Position numbers and translations under genes: made by a program. 48,854 bases of DNA from Oscillospiraceae bacterium (GTDB lineage Bacteria; Bacillota; Clostridia; Oscillospirales; Ruminococcaceae): positions 1 to 48,854 of the forward strand of contig WRBI01000015.1 in assembly GCA_009784625.1 (NCBI GenBank), read 5' to 3'. Shown one piece after another: positions 25,193 to 33,597 of this stretch. Under the pieces are notes generated by a model. That model saw only the letters and a list, made by a program, of their open reading frames with translations. It was not told the origin of the DNA and made no database searches. Each line of letters opens with the position of its first letter. The stretch's first letter is position 1.

Positions 25193-26878
25193 ATGCTCGC
25201 AAAGCTGTACATTCAAAACATCGCGCTGATTCAAAAGGCTGAGATCACATTTGGCGGGGGGCTCAATGTCTTTACCGGCGAAACCGGTGCGGGCAAGACC
25301 ATGCTGATCTCGGCCATTGACGCTGTCTTAGGGGAGCGGGTGAGCCGGGAAGTTGTCCGCGCCGGTGAAGAAAAAGCAATCATCACCGCCCTTTTTGAGG
25401 ACCCCGCCCCGCAGGCGCTTGCCGTTCTGGCCGAAATGGGGCTCGAGGATGAAGACGAAGGCATCCTGATCACCAGAGAAGTTTCGGCGCAGGGCAAAAG
25501 CGCAAGCAAAGTAAACGGCGCACCGGCTACCGCCGGCCTGCTCAAACAGCTGGCGTCTCACCTGATTCAGATTCACGGCCAGCGGGAATCGGGGCAGCTG
25601 CTTGCGCCCGAGCGCCAGCTTGAGATGATCGACACTTTTGCCGGTCACAATCAACTTCTGTCCGATTACAGGCAGGCCTACGACCACTACCGGGAAGTTG
25701 AGTGCCAAAAATCTGAACTGGTAATGGATGAAAAACAAAAAGCACAGCGGCTGGACATGCTCAGCTACCAGATCAACGAGATCGACGGAGCGAATCTGGA
25801 TGACCCGGGTGAAGAAGACGAGCTGACAGCCAGAAAAAAACTGATCGGCGCGGGAGAAAAAGTGATCGCCGCGCTGTCCGCGGCCTACAACGCCCTGAAC
25901 GGGGAAGAAGAACAGGACGGGATCAACGCGCTTTTCGATACGCTGTCCGCCGGGGTATCCGAAGCGGCCGAGTACATCCCCGATTTTGAGCTGGTCAGCA
26001 GCCGGTTGAATGAGATGGGCTACGAGCTGGCCGAGTTTGGCGCACAGATACGGGATGAACTGGACGCCTTTGAGTTCGACCCCCGCGAGCTGGATCAGAT
26101 CGAGTACCGGCTGGATCAAATCCACAAACTAAAGCGCAAGTACGGCGGCAGCATCGCCGAGATCATTGCTTACGGCGAAAAGGCAAGGCAGGAGCTGGAC
26201 GCGCTTACCGCCAGCGAAGAAAAGCTGGCAAAACTCGAAGAAGAGCTGGTCGGCGCACTCGAACGCGCGCAGGCTATTGGGGATAAACTGACAAAAAGCA
26301 GAACGCAGGCGGCAGGCGACTTTCTGACGCAAGTGCAAGAGGAATTGGCTTTTCTGGACATGCCCGGCGTAAAACTGAGTGCGCGAATCGAGCGAAAGCC
26401 GCTCAGTCCGGACGGCCAGGATGAATTGACCCTATACGTTTCCACCAATGTGGGCGAAGAACCCGGGCCGCTTGCCAAAATCGCATCCGGCGGCGAAGTT
26501 TCGCGGATGATGCTTGCCATGAAGAATGTGCTGGCTGAAAAAGACGGGATCGGCACACTCATCTTTGACGAGGTTGACACAGGGGTCAGCGGGCGCGCCG
26601 CCGGAAAGATCGGCCAAAAGCTCAGTCAGGCAAGCCGGGGCCGGCAGGTCATTGCGGTTACACATCTGGCACAGGTTGCCGCTTTCGCGGACAAACATAT
26701 GCTGATTCGAAAAGAAGTCGAGGACGGGCGCACATACACCAAAGTCGAAGAACTGAACAAAACCGCGCGGGAGGCCGAGCTGGCCAGAATCAACAGCGGG
26801 GACAACGTGACCGCCACCGCGCTTGAGAACGCCAGAGAATTGATCGAACACGCGAAGCAATTGACAATGAACAGTTGA
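25193..26878 (+). CDS. recN: DNA repair protein RecN
   Basis: An SMC-like ATPase recruited early to DNA double-strand breaks. 561 residues with Walker A GETGAGKTML at about 29-38, long coiled-coil arms (about 150-370), the ABC signature KIASGGEVSRMMLAMK near 437-452, Walker B TLIFDEVDTGVSG and the His-containing VIAVTHLAQVAAFADKH. AGGGG upstream fixes ATG 25193. The last codons and the TGA stop (26876-26878) lie within a GTTGACAATT repeat arm, so the natural C-terminus may have been altered by a few residues. Confidence 0.95.
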   Translation: MLAKLYIQNIALIQKAEITFGGGLNVFTGETGAGKTMLISAIDAVLGERVSREVVRAGEEKAIITALFEDPAPQALAVLAEMGLEDEDEGILITREVSAQGKSASKVNGAPATAGLLKQLASHLIQIHGQRESGQLLAPERQLEMIDTFAGHNQLLSDYRQAYDHYREVECQKSELVMDEKQKAQRLDMLSYQINEIDGANLDDPGEEDELTARKKLIGAGEKVIAALSAAYNALNGEEEQDGINALFDTLSAGVSEAAEYIPDFELVSSRLNEMGYELAEFGAQIRDELDAFEFDPRELDQIEYRLDQIHKLKRKYGGSIAEIIAYGEKARQELDALTASEEKLAKLEEELVGALERAQAIGDKLTKSRTQAAGDFLTQVQEELAFLDMPGVKLSARIERKPLSPDGQDELTLYVSTNVGEEPGPLAKIASGGEVSRMMLAMKNVLAEKDGIGTLIFDEVDTGVSGRAAGKIGQKLSQASRGRQVIAVTHLAQVAAFADKHMLIRKEVEDGRTYTKVEELNKTAREAELARINSGDNVTATALENARELIEHAKQLTMNS

Positions 26879-26891
26879 CAATGGACAATGG
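26858..26891. repeat. Lone arm of a GTTGACAATT element, copy d
   Basis: CAATTGACAATGAACAGTTG is followed by ACAATGGACAATGG. It has the unit structure of the left arm of copies a to c, but I find no complementary arm downstream. It includes the recN stop codon. It is probably a remnant or one end of a deletion. Confidence 0.65.
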
Positions 26892-26981
26892 AGGTCTTAC
26901 CTGTCTTTACGCTGTTAGTGTGATAGGGAGCACCAACTATCGAAAACTCGAACGTCAGCAAGTATTGGCAAGAGGGGGATT

Positions 26982-27021
26982 CTTAAGGGGGATAAGGCGA
27001 GTATTCGCCGCCCCCCTTAAG
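26982..27021. repeat. Two-tier palindrome in the recN-tyrS gap
   Basis: CTTAAGGGGG (26982-26991) pairs with CCCCCTTAAG (27012-27021), and GGCGA-GTAT-TCGCC forms an inner stem. It could act as a terminator for recN, with GTTTTT following at 27026-27031. The 323 bases between recN and tyrS hold this, the hairpin at 27032-27063, the lone arm at 26858, and no gene I can support. Confidence 0.75.
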
Positions 27022-27031
27022 CGGCGTTTTT

Positions 27032-27063
27032 GGTTACTTTTTTGGTCGTGGAAAAAAGTAACC
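27032..27063. repeat. Perfect 12-pair hairpin with T6/A6 core
   Basis: GGTTACTTTTTT (27032-27043) and AAAAAAGTAACC (27052-27063) are exact complements around an 8-base loop. It lies 10 bases after the palindrome at 26982-27021 and 138 bases before tyrS. It may be part of the same inserted unit, and it could also terminate transcription in either direction. Confidence 0.75.
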
Positions 27064-27201
27064 CTGGGTATGGGGCGGAGCACCCATTCCAAATCCGCCG
27101 GAGGCACATTGAAGTCTCACGCGTCCGAAAGGCAAACCTAATTAACCAGGTATAGAAACAAAACGCCCAACCGGAGATACACTGAACAAAGGAGCAAACA
27201 A

Positions 27202-28434
27202 ATGACACTATACGAAGAACTCACACGAAGAGGCCTGATCGCCCAACAAACCCACCCCGAACAAATCGAAGAGCTGATGAACAAAGGCGGGGCGGTATTC
27301 TACATCGGGTTTGACGCTACGGCAGACTCCCTGCACGTCGGCCACTTTTTACAGCTGACCATCATCAAGCGAATGCAGCAGCACGGGCATATGCCTATCC
27401 TTCTTTTGGGGACCGGCACCACAATGGTCGGTGACCCGAGCGGGCGGACAGACATGCGCAAAATGCTGACCGTAGACGAAATCAACTACAACGCCGACCG
27501 GTTTTTGGAGCAGATGGGCCGCGTTGTAGACACAAACCCGGACAAAGCCATCGTTGCCAGAAACGGAGACTGGCTGATGAAACTCAATTACATCGAACTG
27601 CTCAGGGATGTGGGTGTCTACTTTTCGGTCAACAAAATGCTCAGTTACGACTGTTTTAAAAGCCGGATGGACAAAGGGCTGAGCTTTATCGAGTTCAACT
27701 ATATGATCATGCAGAGCTACGATTTCCTTGCCCTTTACCGCGAACACAACTGTCTGATGCAGTTTGGCGGGAACGACCAATGGTCGAATATCATCAGCGG
27801 GGTCGACCTTGTCCGCCGGGTAGAGGGCAAAGACGTCTACGGGATGACGTTCACCCTGCTTGCCACCAAAGATGGGAACAAGATGGGCAAGACGGCCAAA
27901 GGCGCGGTCTGGCTTGATCCGAACAAAACCGACCCCTACGAGTTCTTCCAGTACTGGCGGAATGTGGACGACGCCGACGTCATCAACTGCTTAAAGCTGC
28001 TCACTTTCCTGCCCATTGAAGAGATTGAAGAGATGGAAAAGTGGGAGGGCAGCGGCCTTAACAAAGCCAAAGAGATTCTGGCTTATGAGCTGACCAAAGA
28101 CGTACACTCAAAAGAGGAAGCCGACAAAGCCCTTGCGACGGCGACCGCCCTCTTTACCGCGGGCGGGGAAGCCGCCGATATGCCGACCACAGCGCTGGCC
28201 GAGGATGATTTGACCGGTGATTCAGCCAGCGTGATTGACCTTTTGGTCAAGACAAAACTCGCGCCGTCCAAAGGCGAAGCGCGGCGGCTGATCCAGCAAA
28301 AAGGGATCAGCATTGACGTGGGTGACGGGTTTGTCACCATTGAAGATATCGCATTTACTGTTGAAGGACGGCAACTGGAAGCCGGTATCATCATCCGCAA
28401 AGGTAAGAAAGTTTTCCACAAAGTCAGCCTGTAA
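27202..28434 (+). CDS. tyrS: Tyrosyl-tRNA synthetase
   Basis: Charges tRNA-Tyr with tyrosine. 410 residues, class I: HVGH at 45-48 (HIGH motif), the tyrosine pocket region LNYIELLRDVGVYFSVN, GGNDQWSNI, KMGKT at 227-231 (KMSKS motif) and a C-terminal S4 domain (about 345-405, KGEARRLIQQKGISID). AAAGGAG precedes the ATG. No T-box leader is visible upstream, although many clostridial tyrS genes have one. Confidence 0.95.
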   Translation: MTLYEELTRRGLIAQQTHPEQIEELMNKGGAVFYIGFDATADSLHVGHFLQLTIIKRMQQHGHMPILLLGTGTTMVGDPSGRTDMRKMLTVDEINYNADRFLEQMGRVVDTNPDKAIVARNGDWLMKLNYIELLRDVGVYFSVNKMLSYDCFKSRMDKGLSFIEFNYMIMQSYDFLALYREHNCLMQFGGNDQWSNIISGVDLVRRVEGKDVYGMTFTLLATKDGNKMGKTAKGAVWLDPNKTDPYEFFQYWRNVDDADVINCLKLLTFLPIEEIEEMEKWEGSGLNKAKEILAYELTKDVHSKEEADKALATATALFTAGGEAADMPTTALAEDDLTGDSASVIDLLVKTKLAPSKGEARRLIQQKGISIDVGDGFVTIEDIAFTVEGRQLEAGIIIRKGKKVFHKVSL

Positions 28435-28446
28435 CCGCGAAACGTT

Positions 28447-28484
28447 ACCCGCCGCCGGTGTTTTAGCCGGCGGCGGGTTGTTTG
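28447..28484. terminator. Bidirectional terminator between tyrS and the P-type ATPase
   Basis: A perfect 12-pair stem, ACCCGCCGCCGG (28447-28458) with CCGGCGGCGGGT (28467-28478), followed by TGTTTGT. The two flanking genes converge on it, from 28434 and 28491. Confidence 0.8.
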
Positions 28485-28490
28485 TGCCCG

Positions 28491-31187
28491 TCAGTCAGGG
28501 CTTTGCGTGTGAAGCTCAGGGTTGAACATCCCCACAGCAGCCTTGCGCGGGCGCATCATCCAGAGGGAGGACAGTACCGGCGCGATCAGCGAGAACCCGA
28601 ACACCCGCAAAATTTGCTCGCCGCTCAGCGAAACGGTCTGAAGTACACTCTGCATAAACGGATGGTAGATGGTCAGCATACTCATCCCCAGCGAAACCGC
28701 GACCGCCAGCACAAGTGCCGGGTTGCTCAACAGCTTGATCTGAAACAGGCTCTTTTCCTCCGACTTGCACTCGAAGACGTGAAAGAGCTGGGTGAAGATC
28801 AAAGTGACCAGCGCGGCCGTTCGCGCGAGGGGGATATCCCCGTACAGCCGTACAAAATTGGTAAAGACGAGCAGGGTGGTCAGCCCGATTACAAATCCGC
28901 GAAAGATTATGGTGGTAGCCAGCCCGTTTGAGAATACGCCCTCGCCGGCCGGGCGCGGTGCGCGGGTCATGATGTCGTCTTCGGCCGGCTCTAACCCCAG
29001 CGCCATGGCGGGCAGGCCATCGGTGGCCAGATTTACCAGCAGAATCTGAATCGGAAGCAGGATGATCGGCAAACCCATCAGCATCCCCACAAACATGGTG
29101 ACCACTTCGCCGATGTTGCAGGAGATCAGATAGCGGATAAACTTGCGGATATTCGCGTAGACCACCCGGCCCTCTTCGATGGATGCGACCAAAGTCGCGA
29201 AGTTGTCGTCCAACAGGATGATTGAGGCCGCCTGCTTGGTCACGTCTGTTCCCGAAATCCCCATAGATACGCCAATGTCGGCCTCTTTGACGGCGGGCGC
29301 GTCGTTTACGCCATCCCCGGTCATGGCCACGACATCCCCGCGCTTTTTGAGGGCGCGCACAATTTTGAGCTTGTGCCCCGGGCTGACCCGGGCAAACACC
29401 GCAACCTTGTGGGCGATTTGCTCAAACTCGTGTTCGGGCAGTGCGTCAATCTCAGCGCCGGTCATCACCCGGTCGTTTTTGCCCATAATTCCGACGTCCC
29501 GGGCAATGGCGCAGGCGGTGACTTTGTGATCGCCGGTAATCATGACAGGCCGGATTTTCGCCGTCTTACAGCGTTCAACCGCACCGTAAACTTCTTTGCG
29601 GGGCGGATCAATCATCCCGGCCAGTCCGACGAAGCAGAGGTCGTCCTCGGCGCGGGATTTGTCTTTTCCATCTTTGCAGGCAAAACCGAGGACGCGCAAA
29701 GCCTGTCCGGCCATCGATTCGGCCTGGGATTCAATGGCCTTGCGGTGGGCCGGGGTGATCGCGGTCACACCTGCATCGGTCATCACATATTTACACCGGT
29801 CAAGAAGCAAGTCGGGTGCGCCTTTCGAGAAGATGTAGCCTTTGCCCGACCCGCTTTCAACCAGAACGCTCATCCGCTTTCGGTCAGAGTCAAACGGGAT
29901 TTCGTCCAGCTTGCGGTACTTCCCGGAATCGGGGGACAGACCGGCTTTGGCAGCCAGAACCATCAGTGCAATCTCGGTCGGGTCGCCGATTACCTCCCAG
30001 CTGCCGGTGGCATTGCTGGCCGTTCGATCACGGTTTGAAAGCTCGTCTTCCGGTGAAGTCAGCTGCGCGTTGTTGCAGACAGCGGCGATCTCAAACAGCC
30101 GGGTCAGGGCAGGGGAGGCGGCCGTATTTGCCCGCCTGCCGCCAAGCGAAAATTCACCAGCCCGCTCGTATCCGTTCCCGCTCACGTCCAGATCGTAATC
30201 CAGCGTAAAAACTTTGCGCACGGTCATTCTATTTTCGGTAAGGGTGCCGGTTTTGTCGGTACAGATCACGTTGGCGCAGCCCATGGTCTCGACCGCGTGC
30301 AGCCGCCGGACCAGCGCCCGGCGCTTTAGGATTCGGCTGACGGCCAGCGCCAGTGCAATGGTGACAATGGCGGGCAGCCCCTCCGGCACAGCGGCCACCG
30401 CCAACGAGATACCGACCAGGAACATGTTAAAGATGTCTTCACCGCGCAGGATTCCGGTGATCGTGACCACCGCGCAAATGCCCAGACACCCGATCGCAAT
30501 GTACTTGCCCAGCTGCCCAAGCCGCTTTTGAAGCGGGGTCAATTCATCTTCGATTGTGTGGAGCATCCCGGCGATCCGGCCCATTTCGGTTTCCATACCG
30601 GTCGCGGTCACCACAGCCGTTCCCCGGCCTTTGGTGACAATCGCGCCCATGTAGACAAGATCCGCCCGCCCGATCTCTTTGGGCAGGTCATCCCGATCTG
30701 CTTTGCGCTTTTCGACCGGCAGGCTCTCGCCGGTCAACAGGCTCTCGTCACATTCAAGCGCGACGGATTCAATCACCCGCGCGTCAGCCGGGATTTTATC
30801 TCCGGCCGAAAGCAAGATTACATCTCCGGGAACAATCTGGTCAGCCGGGATGTTCATTCGCTTGCCCTCACGCAGAACCCGCGCGGTGGGCGCGGCCATC
30901 CTGCTCAGCGCTTCCAGCGTTTTCTCGGTGCGGTATTCCTGCACGAACCCCAAGACCGCATTGACCAGCACAATGACGATGATTGCCACCGCCTCACTGA
31001 CCTGACCCATCAAGACCGAAACAACGGTGGAAGCGAGCAGAATCATGATCATCAGATCCCGGAACTGCCCGGCGAATATTTTGAGCGGGCTGATCTTTTT
31101 GCCCTGTTCAAGCCGGTTTTCACCATGCTCAAGCAAAAGCAGTTCGGCCTCGCGGCGGCTTAATCCGGCAACTTTTCCGACAGACAT
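28491..31187 (-). CDS. Calcium-type P-type ATPase (P2A)
   Basis: An ATP-driven cation pump of the SERCA/PMCA class, probably exporting Ca2+. 898 residues. The cation-transporter N-terminal domain is followed by about ten membrane segments. The actuator motif reads LTGES near residue 155, the TM4 ion site PEGLP near 273, the phosphorylated Asp lies in DKTGTLT near 310, TGDGVNDAPA sits near 620-630, and the TM6 ion site NLATDGLPAMALG near 719 supplies the Asn and Asp expected for calcium. AAGGAG precedes the ATG. It appears monocistronic, with CTTGTCC repeats in its upstream region. Other divalent metals cannot be ruled out. Confidence 0.92.
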   Translation of the reverse strand: MSVGKVAGLSRREAELLLLEHGENRLEQGKKISPLKIFAGQFRDLMIMILLASTVVSVLMGQVSEAVAIIVIVLVNAVLGFVQEYRTEKTLEALSRMAAPTARVLREGKRMNIPADQIVPGDVILLSAGDKIPADARVIESVALECDESLLTGESLPVEKRKADRDDLPKEIGRADLVYMGAIVTKGRGTAVVTATGMETEMGRIAGMLHTIEDELTPLQKRLGQLGKYIAIGCLGICAVVTITGILRGEDIFNMFLVGISLAVAAVPEGLPAIVTIALALAVSRILKRRALVRRLHAVETMGCANVICTDKTGTLTENRMTVRKVFTLDYDLDVSGNGYERAGEFSLGGRRANTAASPALTRLFEIAAVCNNAQLTSPEDELSNRDRTASNATGSWEVIGDPTEIALMVLAAKAGLSPDSGKYRKLDEIPFDSDRKRMSVLVESGSGKGYIFSKGAPDLLLDRCKYVMTDAGVTAITPAHRKAIESQAESMAGQALRVLGFACKDGKDKSRAEDDLCFVGLAGMIDPPRKEVYGAVERCKTAKIRPVMITGDHKVTACAIARDVGIMGKNDRVMTGAEIDALPEHEFEQIAHKVAVFARVSPGHKLKIVRALKKRGDVVAMTGDGVNDAPAVKEADIGVSMGISGTDVTKQAASIILLDDNFATLVASIEEGRVVYANIRKFIRYLISCNIGEVVTMFVGMLMGLPIILLPIQILLVNLATDGLPAMALGLEPAEDDIMTRAPRPAGEGVFSNGLATTIIFRGFVIGLTTLLVFTNFVRLYGDIPLARTAALVTLIFTQLFHVFECKSEEKSLFQIKLLSNPALVLAVAVSLGMSMLTIYHPFMQSVLQTVSLSGEQILRVFGFSLIAPVLSSLWMMRPRKAAVGMFNPELHTQSPD

Positions 31188-31216
31188 TGTTATCTCTCCT
31201 TTGCTTTTGACACTCT

Positions 31217-31256
31217 GGACAAGCTGAACTTGTCCTCACAACATGTATACTTGTCC
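31217..31256. promoter_or_regulatory. Cluster of CTTGTCC half-sites upstream of the ATPase
   Basis: GGACAAG (31217-31223) and CTTGTCC (31229-31235) form an inverted pair with a 5-base gap. A third CTTGTCC stands at 31250-31256, exactly 21 bases (two helix turns) from the second. This is the layout of a binding site for a dimeric regulator. It is 30 to 70 bases before the ATPase start. The rest of 31188-31482 holds a rightward promoter (31309-31337) but no gene I can support. Confidence 0.5.
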
Positions 31257-31308
31257 TGTGAGTTTTTTATGCCAGGTCTTAACCTCAAATCTCTACCTGT
31301 TACCTGCG

Positions 31309-31337
31309 TTGATTTTCGTCCGGTCAAGTGATATACT
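31309..31337 (+). promoter_or_regulatory. Rightward promoter without a clear gene
   Basis: TTGATT (31309-31314), a 17-base spacer and TATACT (31332-31337), with TG for an extended -10. It matches the miaB promoter closely in design. GAAAGGAG at 31371-31378 looks like a ribosome site, but no standard start codon follows it at the right distance. Transcription would run antisense into the ferritin-like gene. Confidence 0.55.
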
Positions 31338-31482
31338 GCAAATATATGGTTTAGAAATGCCACAAACTCTGAAAGGAGCAGTACTATACCCGGGGAATTC
31401 GAAAGGGATGCAGCGGAAGAAAAACGCGTTTCAGAACATAACGACCCTGCGAACAAATATTTTTTAGACATTATTCAGCATA

Positions 31483-31989
31483 TTACAGCTTTTTTCGCAG
31501 GTCAGTCAGCGCCCGGATGTGCAGTTCCTCATCCACGATAATCCGCCGAAGCAGCGCCCCGATCTCCCGATCCGGAATTCGGTGGGCGGCGGCGTAGTAG
31601 CTCTCGATGGCTGTCTGTTCCCCCTTGATGCTCAAGTCGATGATCGCTTTGAGTGTGCGGCCATACCGGACAAAAGCCGGACTCCACCGCGCCCGGCGGG
31701 TACCCTGGTAAAAGCTATAGGTTGGGTGCAGGCCCAGCCGCAGGATACAATCTCCCAACAAACCCAGATGATGCATCTCAACCATTGATATCCCGCCCAG
31801 AACGCCGGCCGGTTCGGGGTGTTCGGCTGTGGTAAAAATGCGGTGATAGGCATACTCGTGTACGGCGGTCAGCTCAGAGTCCGGGCCACTGTAAAGGGAC
31901 TGTAAAATCCGCGCAAATCGGATGTTTCGTCCAAGTTCGCGCGGTATGGGGTAGGGCAGGGGCGAGCGGTAAGGTGATGCATCTATCAT
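31483..31989 (-). CDS. Ferritin-like dimetal four-helix protein
   Basis: 168 residues of a ferritin-like four-helix bundle. Metal ligands can be placed: Glu in SELTAVHEYAYH (helix 1), E-x-x-H in VEMHHLGLLGD (helix 2), Glu in KGEQTAIESYY (helix 3) and E-x-x-H in DEELHIRAL (helix 4), which is the classic two-metal pattern. This fits the manganese catalase, CotJC or bacterioferritin-like group, and I cannot choose among them. The first 30 residues are Pro-rich. AGGAGGG precedes the ATG. Upstream on its strand, GCATA-N17-CATAGGA resembles a SigG promoter, so a spore role is possible. Confidence 0.75.
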   Translation of the reverse strand: MIDASPYRSPLPYPIPRELGRNIRFARILQSLYSGPDSELTAVHEYAYHRIFTTAEHPEPAGVLGGISMVEMHHLGLLGDCILRLGLHPTYSFYQGTRRARWSPAFVRYGRTLKAIIDLSIKGEQTAIESYYAAAHRIPDREIGALLRRIIVDEELHIRALTDLRKKL

Positions 31990-32058
31990 CGGTTATCCCT
32001 CCTTGTTTCATCCTATGAGAGGGCTTGGCCGGTTTATGCGCGTGCTCAGCCGCGTGAG

Positions 32059-32087
32059 TTGATTTTTTCCCGGTTTAGCGGTATAAT
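32059..32087 (+). promoter_or_regulatory. SigA-type promoter of the miaB operon
   Basis: TTGATT (32059-32064), a 17-base spacer and a perfect TATAAT (32082-32087). The start of transcription is expected near 32094, about 70 bases before miaB. Confidence 0.8.
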
Positions 32088-32164
32088 GGTTGAGATAAGG
32101 AAGAGAATCAACACTTCACCCCGCTTCTCTTACCTCCTACATCATGAAACAGGGAGTCAAAGCT

Positions 32165-33568
32165 TTGGAAGTGGAAAAGAACAGAGCACATTACACCGCA
32201 CTGGTCCGCGAATATAACGAAAAGACCGCTGAACAGGACGGGCGGCAGCCGGCCGGCTATATCCGGACGTTCGGGTGTCAGCAAAATTTGTCGGACAGCG
32301 AAAAACTCAAAGGTATGCTCTTTGAGATGGGGTACGCGATCTCTGACCAGCCGGATGGCGCCAGCCTTGTGCTGTTTAATACCTGCGCGGTACGCGAACA
32401 TGCCGAAGGCCGCGCACTGGGCAATTTGACCGCGCTCAAAGCCGCCAAAGAGCAAAACAAACATATGATCATCGGCCTGTGCGGGTGTATGGTGCAGCAA
32501 CCGCACCTTGTAGACAAGATCAAAGGCCAGTACCCTTACGTTGACCTTGTGGTCGGCACACACGCGATCGCGAAGCTGCCTGAGCTGATCTGGAAAAAAA
32601 TCACAAAAGGCGGATACATAACTGATATCTCAGAGATGAAGGGGGACGGTCTAAGTGAAGACCTGCCCACCCGCCGGGACGGCGACTTAAAGGCCTGGGT
32701 GCCAATCATCCACGGCTGCGACAACTTCTGCTCGTTTTGTGTAGTCCCCCTTGTGCGCGGGCGGGAGAGAAGCCGCACACCCGAAAATGTCCTGACAGAA
32801 GTAAGCGGGCTTGTCCGCGGCGGCTACAAGGACATTACCCTGCTTGGCCAAAACGTAAACTCTTACGGCAAAACGATCACACCGCCCAGCTCGTTCCCGC
32901 GCTTACTGCGGGAGATTAACGATATCCCCGGTAAGTTTCGGGTCCGGTTTATGACCAGCCACCCCAAGGACTGCACAAAAGAACTGATTGACGCGATCGC
33001 CGACTGTGAAAAGGTCTGCAACCACATACATTTACCGGTGCAGTCGGGCTCCGACCGGATTCTTGAAGCCATGAACCGCGGCTATACGGCGGCCGGGTAC
33101 TTGGACTTAATCGACTATGCGCGAAAAAAAATCCCCGGCGTTGCTTTTACCAGCGATATAATCGTCGGCTTTCCGGGCGAGGATGAAAGCGACTTTGCCG
33201 CCACGATTGACCTGGTCGAAAAAGTCGGCTACCACTCGCTGTTTACCTTTCTTTACTCCAAGCGGGCGGGGACAAAGGCGGCCGAGCTGCCTGATCACAC
33301 CTCGCGTGAAGAAAAAATTGCCCGGCTGGACAAACTATTAGAGGTTCAGCGTGTGCTTGGCCGAAAGCAGTACGACGGCCTAATCGGCAAAACACTGCGT
33401 GTGCTATGTGAAGAACAGGGCAAAACCGACCCGGCCCGGATGACCGGGCGAAGTGAACACAACGTGATCGTCGAGTTTAACGGTGACAACACTTATGCCG
33501 GTAAGTTCGTAAACGTCCGGGTAGAAGAAGCTCTGCAATGGGCGGTAATCGGCAAGATCGAAAAATAA
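32165..33568 (+). CDS. miaB: tRNA-2-methylthio-N6-isopentenyladenosine synthase MiaB
   Basis: A radical-SAM enzyme that adds a methylthio group to i6A37 of tRNA, after MiaA (39126-40124 here). 467 residues: the MTTase domain with cluster cysteines in TFGCQQN (about Cys38), NTCAV (about 74) and GLCGC (about 108), the radical-SAM motif GCDNFCSFC (Cys 185, 189, 192), and a C-terminal TRAM domain (about 405-465). Start: TTG at 32165 has GGGAG 7 bases upstream. The ATG at 32144 would add seven residues but has no ribosome site, so I prefer the TTG. Confidence 0.93.
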   Translation: MEVEKNRAHYTALVREYNEKTAEQDGRQPAGYIRTFGCQQNLSDSEKLKGMLFEMGYAISDQPDGASLVLFNTCAVREHAEGRALGNLTALKAAKEQNKHMIIGLCGCMVQQPHLVDKIKGQYPYVDLVVGTHAIAKLPELIWKKITKGGYITDISEMKGDGLSEDLPTRRDGDLKAWVPIIHGCDNFCSFCVVPLVRGRERSRTPENVLTEVSGLVRGGYKDITLLGQNVNSYGKTITPPSSFPRLLREINDIPGKFRVRFMTSHPKDCTKELIDAIADCEKVCNHIHLPVQSGSDRILEAMNRGYTAAGYLDLIDYARKKIPGVAFTSDIIVGFPGEDESDFAATIDLVEKVGYHSLFTFLYSKRAGTKAAELPDHTSREEKIARLDKLLEVQRVLGRKQYDGLIGKTLRVLCEEQGKTDPARMTGRSEHNVIVEFNGDNTYAGKFVNVRVEEALQWAVIGKIEK

Positions 33569-33597
33569 TACCAATACCACATTAGGAGGGTTGTAAA

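Noticed and set aside
26879-27201. T-box leader for tyrS
   Set aside because: No match to the conserved GGGTGGNACCGCG antiterminator box or specifier loop layout; the hairpins present are simple palindromes.
30528-31163. 211-codon open frame on the plus strand opposite the P-type ATPase
   Set aside because: It is fully inside the conserved ATPase gene, has no ribosome site and reads as composition-driven sequence.
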